A stretch of 32,601 nucleotides of DNA from assembly GCA_002633005.1 (NCBI GenBank), contig NMRA01000027.1, positions 721,265 to 753,865 of the forward strand. The letters are read 5' to 3'. Source of the DNA: Phoronis australis (lineage: Eukaryota; Phoronida; Phoronidae). The notes under the pieces were generated by a model. It made no database searches and was not told the origin of the DNA. It saw only the letters and a list, made by a program, of their open reading frames with translations. Each line of letters opens with the position of its first letter. Positions within the stretch are counted from its first letter, which is position 1. Positions 8,645 through 18,400 of the stretch are shown here, in pieces. A program made the translations under genes and the position numbers.

Positions 8645-11089
8645 GTGAGTTCTTACCGTCCAGATCATTGAGTATAACTGCTGTTCTGCATTCCGCTGTC
8701 AGTGCAGGAATTACTCTGACCGACCGTTCTAGGTTTCAGTAGCATCCGAGACTATACCGATCGGGCGGGTATTTTGCTTATCTGAGATGTGAGTGCATGA
8801 GCATTGTGGCTTTGTGGTATCCAAAGTTCACAGGTGACCTTTGTCTGGTGGTCTACATGTAAAGTTGCTAGTGCCTGTCCACATATGGAGCAGTCACTGC
8901 TTCGTAACCCGATTAAGTGACGCGATACCCGAATTCTCTTTACTTTTTTTCTGCGCCGAGTCACATATCACCTTTTTCCTTCCGAGCTTCCCCGGGTCTC
9001 ATGAGTTCTTTTTCTTTCACACTACAGGAACCATATGAAGTTCGGCACTATTCAGCTGCTCGGTGGGTCAGTACGGACGTGATTGCCATGGAACATCGAG
9101 ACGCCGGGCGCATAGGATTCAGGAAGCTGTTCAACTATATACAAGGCAAAAATGAAACAGGTAAAACAATGCATGCTCTTATGCATTTGCCTTAGTTGAA
9201 GAAGTGAACCACACCACCTAATGTTCAGTACGTATCCCAAGATCATTACGTAGATGCTCGATGGTCTCAGCAGTATACTATGAATTATGGATAGTTATTG
9301 AGATAAAAGAAGCCTACGGACAAGTTAAAAGACCGTAGGTATTTGGGGAAAAGGCTTGTGTATGCGAGTACCTTACCAAAGTTCTTGTGCAATGTCATTC
9401 ACAGCTGTACCTGTAGTTGAATGTCCCCGCTGCAAACAATTTGAATCGATTGGCTCGTCTCTCAGTACTCCCTTGACGTCTTTCAGTTTGACACCGTATG
9501 TGAATTTAGGATGGGGGATTTACTTGTTTGATCAAGTTGCAGCAGTGCAGGGAGCGTGTTGTCGTTTAGTATACACGTTAACATGAATTAATGTCTGTAA
9601 AGTAAACAGGTTTTTCGCATGTTGACGTCACCTTGATATTTAGCTCGAGACTTTTCGCCATCCTCAAAATAAAATCCCAGTTCCGCCCAGAGTGTTGTTG
9701 TAGTAAAATTTCATTTACTTATTGTCGTGGCAGGAACTAAAGTCGACATGACAGCGCCAGTGACAGTGAAGGTGCTACCAGGGGAAGGCCCAAACTGCGA
9801 GAATACATTCAAAGTATCTTTCTACGTGCCCCAAATACACCAAGAGAAACCGCCTCTACCTTCCAATCCAGAAGTCTACATATCAGATGAACCAGCAAAG
9901 ACTGTTTTTGTGAGGTAAGATTTGTTGTGAAGGAAGAAATAGGGTTATACAAAGTGTAAAGAAGTATGTTGGTGACGTCAAAGTTCGAAAACAATCGGTT
10001 CGAAGACCTAGGGTGAGGTACCGTATTTCACGCGGTCAACTTCGATGAAATAAAAGATGCTTTCATTAAATAAGATTGCTTCAATTCCTCTAAGTTGAAG
10101 ACGCTGAAGAGTTTGTCAGAATAAGTATTGATCATAAAGCTGTGGGAACATTCATGTACTTTAAATTGTGGGGTCAATCAAACTTGTTTACTGAAAAAGC
10201 TATTAACGACAGAGCTTGCCTTTAGTTACTGTTTTAGGGGCGGATCCGGGATTTTGAGTTGGGGGGGGCAGGACAGAGTATTAGCCAGGATTTTTCCCGT
10301 CAGACATTCGCACCCCCGAACTGCCAAATATAATCTGGGAGAATTTTAGGGGGGCATGGCCCCCCTCTAAATCCGCCACTGTGTTTATTTTTTCTTTATT
10401 TTGACAGCCACAGGTCAAACGGACACTGTTAACTATGTCGGAAATTTAGAACACGCCATCATCTGCAGGCTTAAATATAACCTTTCTCCTTCTTTACATT
10501 TAAAAACTTCCAAAAAGGGAATTATACAGCTAAGCAATCTAGTTGCAACTTCTAAGTAAATGATGCACTTTCAACAAGTAATCAAATACCATGATCAAAG
10601 TAATCTGAATTAAATACGGAATTTTCAACACTGAACTTCATACGTACGAAGTGTTAGTATTTTAATGGATATGTTGGTTAACGAAACACTTCCTGTTTTC
10701 TAAACTTGTAGTGAAAGTTGAGGAAAAAATGCTTTTAACCAGTCCTTTGTATTAGTGTGCAGACACATGAGCCCACGGTGTGACAACCTACCTGGGTATC
10801 GTTGACAACGAGACCTTTGGTTTATGTTGAGTAGTAGGTGAATACCATATAAACTGTCATTCTGTCACCTACTCTAAGAAATCATGAACACAAAATGCAT
10901 GTTTTCAGATCGTTTGATGGCTTTGCCAGTGATGAACAGTGGATTAAAGAGGCCCAAAATCTGCTGAAGTCCTTGGAAGGGAAGGAACGTAGGGTAGATA
11001 CGTCATACTTCTATACGGCAGGATATGACAGTCCGTTTAAGATGGTCAACAGGCACAACGAAGTGTGGTTTGTCCAACAAACGGACTAA
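8546..11089 (+). CDS. HEBP2-like: SOUL haem-binding protein (HEBP2-like), 4 exons, 197 aa
   Basis: Spliced gene: exons 8546-8644, 9028-9160, 9734-9914 and 10909-11089, joined in phases 0, 1 and 2, with a 594-nt CDS including TAA. The product has the family's usual length (HEBP1/HEBP2 about 190-205 aa) and one SOUL domain. Diagnostic blocks are YEVRHYSAARWVST at residues 36-49, GF..L..YIQGKNE around 67-77, KVDMTAPV near 81-88, VFVRSFDGF near 136-144, and YYTAGYDSP/NRHNEVWF near the C-terminus. These match vertebrate HEBP2 closely. SOUL proteins bind haem or porphyrin; HEBP2 is mostly cytosolic or mitochondria-associated. There is no signal peptide. It converges on the TRAF3-like gene. A tandem duplication and MITE lie in and after it, outside the exons. 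Gene identity is secure at family level; HEBP2 rather than HEBP1 is by resemblance. Confidence 0.93.
9028..9160 (+). CDS. HEBP2-like: HEBP2-like exon 2
   Basis: Acceptor CACTACAG|GAACC at 9027/9028 and donor ACAG|GTAAAA at 9160/9161; 133 nt, leaves phase 1. Encodes the start of the SOUL domain (EPYEVRHYSAARWVST to GKNET). Confidence 0.93.
9734..9914 (+). CDS. HEBP2-like: HEBP2-like exon 3
   Basis: Acceptor GTGGCAG|GAAC at 9733/9734 and donor GTGAG|GTAAGA at 9914/9915; 181 nt, phase 1 in and phase 2 out. Contains the highly conserved KVDMTAPV and KTVFVR blocks. The ATG-like start upstream in the open frame is intronic. Confidence 0.95.
10235..10381. mobile_element. MITE-like element in HEBP2 intron 3
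   Basis: About 147 bp bounded by imperfect terminal inverted repeats: TAGGGGCGGATCC at the left, and GGATTTAGCCGCC-type text (AAATCCGCCACTG read on +) at the right. An internal hairpin AGGGGGG-CATGG-CCCCCCT is at 10348-10366. The pentamer TGTTT flanks both ends (10230-10234, 10382-10386) and could be a target duplication. The terminal motif CAGTGGCGGAT is common in hAT-type MITEs, but the short duplication does not fit the usual 8 bp, so the superfamily is uncertain. Confidence 0.6.
10909..11089 (+). CDS. HEBP2-like: HEBP2-like exon 4 (terminal)
   Basis: Acceptor GTTTTCAG|ATCG at 10908/10909; the split AG+A codon restores Arg before SFDGF. Ends with FVQQTD and TAA at 11087-11089. Contains YTAGYDSPF and NRHNEVWF. 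Confidence 0.95.
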
Positions 11090-11197
11090 CAAGGGCACGA
11101 AATGAGAGGAAGTGCTAACATATGAAGTTTTCTGTTGAAAGTCATGACGATGTGGTACACTTGTCTACGCAGCTTAAAAGTTACCGTGCTCCGCAAG

Positions 11198-11272
11198 TTG
11201 AACAGAGTTGAGCGAGAACATAGATGTCAGCACTTGAACAGAGTAGAGCGAGAACATAGATGTCAGCACTTG
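11198..11272. repeat. 36-bp tandem duplication in HEBP2-like 3' region
   Basis: Two adjacent 36-bp copies (11198-11233, 11234-11269) containing GAGCGAGAACATAGATGTCA, with one or two differences. Position just after the stop suggests it lies in the 3' UTR. The frame running over it is not coding. Confidence 0.85.
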
Positions 11273-11329
11273 TCAATGCTGTTGGTGCCAGTGAGATCGA
11301 CTGAATCCGAGTCCGACTCAGGCGGATGA

Positions 11330-12027
11330 AAGACCGCACAGAGTAATCGTTTTAGCCGATCTTTTTCTTCGGCTATAGCGCGTTGTTGGCACTGCAACAG
11401 TATACCGACAAGCCGCATCCATTTGGTAGAGTGCCGTTGTATAATGTACTTTTTTACAAGGTTTTGCTTTGCTGAATAATTTTTATTGGAAATTTGTTAG
11501 AGGTAAACAGTGAATTTCCATTTTATCACAGATTCACTGGCCCAATATGAACTACCCTTCCTAATTTTTCAGTTAAATTTTTGTACATTTCAATCATCAA
11601 AATCCAAGGCTTACTAGTTTGTGTTGTTGGTGGCCAGTCATTCATTACTTGTTACTGTTACGTTGAAGTTTGATTATATTTTTCCAAAGTATACATTGAC
11701 TTATTTTGGTGAAAAGTGAATTATGAAAATTAGTATCCAAACTGGGCGTTTCCCCTGATTTCTGTTCCGAGCTCATGAATGATAATGATGTGCTCATTAG
11801 CCAGGTTGGGACTAACCGTTGTGCAAATTTCTACGAAGAGATCGAAGGCATGGGTCTCTGGGTATCTGTGAGGTGGGGCGCACTGTATTAGGGCAACCAC
11901 GTGCTTTGCTAGACAAAGGTTGAGGCGACCAGGAGAGGATTAGTCTAAGTTTCAGAGTCGCCGCGAGTCTACCGGATGGAATGTCCATCCCTACGCCACG
12001 TATTCACTCGCCCAGAGGGTGGCATAG
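11330..12027. other. Intergenic between HEBP2-like gene and small ORF
   Basis: AT-rich and without a recognisable gene. The HEBP2-like 3' UTR presumably ends in the first few hundred bases; I could not identify a clear AATAAA. Confidence 0.4.
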
Positions 12028-12180
12028 CTACTCAGTTTTCGGCTCCCTTTTGCGGGTTGCCACAAATTTCGCGTACCCTTCCTCACTGAACTTCCCCTCC
12101 TTCGTTGCGAACAATTTTGTACAACTCCACAACTTTCCTTTAGGGTCTGCCTTATAAATAGCACCCTGACCCAACGCCAT
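12028..12180 (-). CDS. Candidate 50-aa small protein
   Basis: An ATG at 12180-12178 in a good context (AAAATGG, purine at -3, G at +4) opens a 50-codon frame ending in TAG at 12030-12028. An in-frame TGA lies 21 nt upstream of the ATG, fixing the start. The product begins MALGQGAIYKADPKGK and ends VATRKREPKTE. It is strongly basic and hydrophilic, with no membrane helix or signal peptide. Composition and codon choice look coding-like (many G-starting codons, balanced Lys/Glu), but I do not recognise the family. It could be a conserved small eukaryotic protein, a retrogene fragment, or chance. Confidence 0.35.
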   Translation of the reverse strand: MALGQGAIYKADPKGKLWSCTKLFATKEGKFSEEGYAKFVATRKREPKTE

Positions 12181-12317
12181 TTTCCGGTTCTTCACTACTC
12201 AGTTACCGACTCCATCCTCAATTAAAAACTCCTAGATGAGTTACGCTCATGCGCTTTCTTGCGTCGTTGTTGGATTTGTAACCAAGTAGAATTGTTAACG
12301 TAAGCCCTAAACATGCG

Positions 12318-12489
12318 CGCACCCAGCCCAAAATATATGGATGGGGTGAAGGGCTCGAATTTTTCGGTATGCGGACCTTTCATTGAAAAAAAATCAACGA
12401 GTACTATAAAAACCGGGACCACTAGGTTCAGACCTACGTATTGTGCGTCCGCGCCGAAATTCCTGTGGACTTATTGTACTTTTGTCTCG
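12318..12489. repeat. Diverged dispersed repeat, copy 1
   Basis: Shares GCACCCAGCC, GGCTCGAATTTTT, AAATTCCTG and GTGGACTT...TTTTGTCTC, in the same order and orientation, with 13243-13369. Open frames on either strand here are not supported by any domain. Confidence 0.6.
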
Positions 12490-13242
12490 TTTGCAACGGA
12501 CCGGACTAATTCTTTCATTGAGGCGGACCTTTTTGCCCAATTCGCCAAATTGAGGGGCTCGTTTGAGCCAAACAAACTGGTTAGACACAAGTAACAAACA
12601 AACATGTAATTTCGTAAATGCGTCGAACACCTGCGCGCTACTACTTATCCCAACTATAGAAACATGCTGTTAAAAATAGAAAAGACAAGATGACAGACGT
12701 AAATCTGCTTCACGTTTTCCGCATAAGCGTGACTTAAATGTACGTGAAAGTATTTTGAAAGAGAACCTAAGAAGGTTCTTTAGTGGATCACATTAAGAAG
12801 AAGAAAACTATTCAAATGTTTCGGAAATTTCGGCATACGCGCGATTCCTGTAAAAGGGACTAGTCCTTGTTGTCCACCGCCTTATTAAAACACAGATAAA
12901 AGAACGTGCTTTAAAGACAAAAGCGACATTTCAAATCACAATGAAAGTCGATTTCCATGTCCAATTATAGTTATAATTCAGTGGGTAAACAGTAAAGCGG
13001 CGTCCCCACTCGTGCACAGTGGCATTGTTCCAAGTTATTTCGCGACTTCAATGTTTAGTGATACCCACCTTAAATATTTTGAAACACCACCACCGCCCTG
13101 AAATATTGAAAACCACTCATTTTGCCACTTCTGTTTATTAGCAATTGTTAATATCTAATTCTCTGTCACTGTATGAAGAGAAAAACACCTAAACATGGGA
13201 CATCCCAACAGACGGCAGCAATGTGCACTCACATACCATGGA
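12490..13242. other. Intergenic, no gene recognised
   Basis: AT-rich, with frequent stops in all frames and no protein motif or strong repeat seen. Confidence 0.5.
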
Positions 13243-13369
13243 CGCACCCAGCCTAAAGAATAGGGGGCTCGAATTTTTGAGAATGACTTTTTATTAAAAA
13301 ACGAGGCACGTTCAAAGCTATGAATTATGCATTTGCCAAATTCCTGCCTTTTAAGTGGACTTTTGTCTC
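13243..13369. repeat. Diverged dispersed repeat, copy 2
   Basis: Second, shorter copy of the repeat at 12318-12489, about 925 bp further on. Confidence 0.6.
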
Positions 13370-14850
13370 CTTAACTACTTTTGTCAGAGCTCCCACCTTC
13401 GGTGCGTGCATGCGTACATACATATATGTGGGCACATAAAAAGGAAACAGTCAATTCAAAGGAAACAATCTATGAATCAACAATCATCAATGTTCAAAGA
13501 AGCGCAAGTAAAATTGCAACTTACAAAATTTCTTACTGCAGCAACCAAGTTTATAACACAAGTTGACATCAGAAACATACATCATTGACAAGACAGCACT
13601 CCTATCCTAATTACGCACCTACCATACATCACCACGATCTGCTCTTTCTTATCTATTCCAAATAAACATTCCATTGAAGTACGTAAGGTGGCGCTTGGTG
13701 CAAACACCACATGCAAAGCGACTGAAATGAGACAGAGCCCTATTACCCATCGACAGAACTCCCCCGAATTGACCTATTGTTGGAAGATCAGGCACATTTT
13801 CACAAACCATGTCAAGGATATGGCTGTGGAAATATTCCCGATTTCAACCGTTTAAAAATAATGGAATTGAAAAGGTCTCTTAGTCAAGTAAGGGGACTCT
13901 GTTGCGTTCAAATATCTGTGGCAGCCTGAAGTGTGTGATATGTGTTCTTTGTTTTCCCCCCTATCAATCAAAGACAAGAAAATGCATAGTGAGTGGAGTT
14001 GCAGCCACTTCACAACAGTAATAATTCCTTGACATTGTACGGAAGAAAAAGTAAAGCAACTGACAAAAACTTGAAAGAATACGGCAACAGCAAACAACAC
14101 GTTGAACTCCTATGACGCCATACACTTGGTGGATATTGTGGCAATGCTGGTAAATACATCGAGATTCAACTGTGTAATCAGGATGACCCTATTTGAGGAT
14201 TGCCAGACTTGGCGCAGCAGCCAAAACTATACTTTATGCAGGACAGAAAATCTCCGTTTTGTACTTCTAGTACAACAGGGATAACTCGACTCTGCTACAA
14301 ATACACAATCATCATTGAGAGGACCTAGAGTAAATATGCCAGAATGGTAAATGATATTAGTCATTTTAATGCACATACACAATACTCATAATGTTGGTGT
14401 TTGGTTGACATTTTTACTGGTAATAATTACCGCAGTTTTAAAAATAAGACAACACAGGGAGCGGCTGCAAAACAGTGCGACATGCCAAAATGAAACACCA
14501 CTGACTTTTATTTACATCATAGCCTATATGAATTTTAGGATTACTAAGAATGCCTTTGTTCTTGATAAGCTGTAACATTTTTACGAAGTAAAATTTTGAC
14601 TAAAAATTCAAGTTTTCAAGGGCAGGATTTTTGTATGTTGTTTCTTTCACAAATGTCACATCAAGGAGAGACTTTTGCAAAAAAAGATTGCATACCCAAA
14701 TATGGCCCTCATAACATCTAAGTGTCATTCTATATGCCCAAAACAAATGTGAATAGATATCCCCAACAAGCCTGTATCCGGTCAGTGGTAATAAACAGGT
14801 AATGTAACAACAGTCCTTGCAAGACAATCGAGAGATGCAACAAGTCGACC
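13370..14850 (-). other. Region 3' of the TRAF3-like gene (includes its 3' UTR)
   Basis: No additional coding exon recognised. The 3' UTR of the minus-strand TRAF3-like gene must start at 14850 and run leftwards. A minus-strand AATAAA at 14512-14507 is a possible polyadenylation signal, about 340 nt after the stop. Confidence 0.4.
14507..14512 (-). terminator. Possible TRAF3-like poly(A) signal
   Basis: AATAAA read on the minus strand about 340 nt downstream of the TRAF stop codon. Motif only; no supporting GU-rich element was confirmed. Confidence 0.3.
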
Positions 14851-15419
14851 TTACAGAGACTCAAGACCTGTAGTGTCCACAACCACCTTGATAAAGAGCG
14901 TGTCGTCCTTGATGTAGTTGCCACTGTGCAACACAGACTGTGACACAAACATTGGACAGCCTGAGGCAATGTTCATGTTCGTGGTGGGTCGCTTGAAACT
15001 AGAGCTGTTTGGGTCAGGTCGAAACGTGTCACTCATTGTACTATGCCCATTTTGATCCAGTAACATCAGTGACACCTTTTGTTTGAATGGCCACTGCAGG
15101 AGAGCATCGCAGTCCCCACGCATGATAACAAAGAAAAGAGACATATGCGTGTTCTTCCCCAGTCCGTCTCCGTTCAGGTAGACTCGAGCACACATCTTGT
15201 AGCCATAACGACTGGTGTAGAACGGCTGACTATAGAGCGAGTATGTCTGCCCGTCCATTGCCTCTTGTTTACGACGCGCGTAATCACGGATCTTCCAGAT
15301 GAGAACACCATTATAGCTTGCTGTCTCCAGGATCTGGAACCTCAAATCAATCTCTGCCAAGCGCATGTTGTAGAGACCCAGGGTTTTCTCATGCTCTTTG
15401 ACTTGTTTCAAAGCTAGCT
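14851..15419 (-). CDS. TRAF3-like: TRAF3-like exon 9 (TRAF-N end and MATH domain)
   Basis: Acceptor ATTTCAG|AGCTAG at 15420/15419; the split codon G+AG gives Glu. 188 codons then TAA at 14853-14851. Holds the end of the coiled coil (MRLAEIDLRFQILETASYNG) and the whole MATH/TRAF-C domain that binds receptor TRAF-binding motifs and trimerises. Confidence 0.97.
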
Positions 15420-18400
15420 CTGAAATAAACAGTGTCAAGTCTGTAAGTGCAATCACATCTTATAATGTTTATCAAATCCAGAAAAAAATTGGAAATGATA
15501 AAATGCGTGATGCAGAAGACTTGACCAGAGACCAAAACTTATTTAAAAAACTCTGCAAACCCTGTTTGCTTATACCCTGTTTTAATTGAATAAAATTGTA
15601 GTTACCATACCTTGTGCAGAGCTGCTGCTACTCTTGCCCCCTTTAGTCTGCTCTACAGCCACCAGGCGGCGCTGCTGTGTAGCCTGTGCCTCCTTCAGTA
15701 CCAGGATGTCAGCAGCTTGCTTATCCAACTGCTCCATACTGACACCACCAGACGACTTCTTGTCCAGACTTTCAATTCTGTCGTGCTGTTTTGCAATGAC
15801 ACCCTGCCAAAGCAATAACCAAGTTCCTCATTTAAGTTCGGAAGAAACGCTTCACTTTACAAATTACACTAAAAATGACCAGTTCTCTCAAAGTCGGCAC
15901 TTTAAGTTGTCAACTAAACAAGCACTACAAAGTTGGACTACATAGCTTCATTTGCCTGTTGTTAACAAGCTTAATCTTGATTGACTTTATCTTAAGTAAC
16001 ATCAGTGACACCATTTTGTCAAGTTCTCAACAAATATTAATTTCAATAAATTACCGCCTATGCTTGCCTCAAGGGCACTTCTGAAATGTTAAAAATTTAC
16101 GCTTTTCAATCCCCATGACAGCTTAGTCTCCACTTCCAATTTATACCATAAGGCGCATCTACAGGAAAGAAAGCTGACACGGCATAGCTAACAAAGAACA
16201 GCTGATCGGGTGCAAGTGTGTGTAAACACCACTGCGAGTTACACTCTGTAAGTTGCTCTAGTTTCAACTACACTTCTATACACAAAGGGGGGGCAGGGCA
16301 GAGAGGGATCATCTTTCAATGCGCTTGCGCAATAGTGTATATTGGGTTATCTGCTGGCATGTCACTAGGTTTGGACATTCGCTATTGTTTATGCGAGCGT
16401 ACGCAAAAGCAGCAGTATTCGTGTAAATGACACATACTGACCCGGTTTGCAATCTAATGTTGTGTAAGTGCGACTAAAGTGGAGCAAGTCACGCTGAGAC
16501 AACTGACACGGTGACAACTGTCTCTCATGTAAAAGCGACTATAGAAACATCCTTAAAATGCCTGTGGACACCTTTAAGACCTTTAGCTCCTTTGGTTAGC
16601 AAACAAACTGAGATAAATGAGAGGTCAACTGGTTGTTTTGGTGAATACACATTCTAAAATTATCGCACATGGGTTCAAAATAATGTCATTTGAATGAGTG
16701 ACTTGACTGGTGCGGTAAATACCAATCTTGACTTCTCAGAAATTTTGTTTTCAAGTGTCCATGCTTTGACAAAATTTTTCAATTTCCCAATTTGAGTGCC
16801 CTCTCTAGTCGGAATCGCGAACACACATGGCATTGCAATGCTGCTAGCATGGTTTTCACAACACAGCTGTTACTCAACTACCAAATTATATCTTGAGCAT
16901 ACAGTATGGTAAAAGCTCATCAATTTCGGATAAAAATACTAAAATTGACCTTTTCTAATTTCTCAATTGCTTCTAACGTTGTTGTGTATGCCGACAATTG
17001 TTGCATTGTTTGATAGTAGACATAAAAATCATGCTATGTGATTAATATGACACACAGTAACAAGTCCAAATGTAGAGCATGGTCTCATGTAATAAGTTCT
17101 TTCCAAAGAGCACCTACTTTGACTAAGAAACAAATTGAGACTAAGTTCATAAAGGCAAGTAGTCTAGTTGATTGTGGTGATACAAGGTAGGTTTACAGCA
17201 ACTTAAGGTCACGTTGCAGTTTATTGGCAAATCTGTGCATTCAGTCAAATATGTACAATACTATATAATTTAACTGCAGAGTAAAAGTATACATTTTCGG
17301 AACATAGAATGTCAAAAGAATTCATTTTAAATTTTTAAATGCTAATCTGCCAATGGTGGGGTCAAGTGTCCGTGTCTTTTTAATAAAATTTAGAAAAAAA
17401 AGTAAAGTATAAATGTACTATTAACAAACTAATGACATGAAAAACATGACCTAATTCAAAATGTTCAAGACGAAATCTCAAAAATGTTGTTACAGTTTTC
17501 CAAATTATCACATTATTTCCATTTTATGCCAATTTTGAGTTATTTTCATAGATATTACAAAGTTCTTATTTTTGATATTTCCTCTAGCAAAAGTGGAACA
17601 TTTTACAAACAATACCTAAAAGTCTGTTGGAGACCGGAACATAAATCATAGTATCTGAAACTTTTATTTGAATCTGATGAGCCACTTCTGTGAAAGACTA
17701 ATTGGAACATGCTGAGAGGGTCTTATGAAACATTAACAGAAATTTCTTAGAAGCTTAACATCTGGAAACCACAATTAATATGAATTTATGTTGACACGAT
17801 TTATGTGCAATGTTGATTTTGAGGGACAAATAGGAAACCTATCATGTAGAGTAAAATAAAATTTCCATTTACATAACCTGAGCTTGGTTTAAATCAGAAC
17901 CATTTATGGAAACCAAAATTACGATAGTTTTCCATCAGTTTTATATTGAGTGCTGTTTAGAGAAAAAATGACTATTACCTTGTGACATCCTGTTTCACAC
18001 AATGGAAAGTGCTGAAAGCTTTGATTTAATTTTGCAGTACTCACAAAAAAGTCGTGAATTAGGCAGTTTATTGTTACACTCTACATAACGTTATTATAAA
18101 TGAAATAGCAAATTCTACTATATCCCTTCCAAATTACTACACACCAAGCAAAGACTGAACAAAGAACAGTGTCACCTTGAGAAGAAATCTACATCTTTGA
18201 TTTATTTTGATTAAAATTAAAAACCCAAAATAGAATTTTTTACCTAAAACTGAAATACGTGAATTCCATTAGGAATGCCTAATTCCATAAAAACATCATA
18301 ATTCCCTGTATTCTGTCCACTTTCTGCTATCAAAGAAAATCAAACAGCTCAGTGCATTCAACACCATCACATGATTGTTACCTGCAACTTTCTAAGTTTT

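Noticed and set aside
15079-15417. 112-codon plus-strand ORF
   Set aside because: Antisense shadow of the TRAF MATH exon, which is certain on the minus strand.
15586-15945. 119-codon plus-strand ORF
   Set aside because: Antisense of TRAF exon 8 and adjoining intron; no domain of its own.
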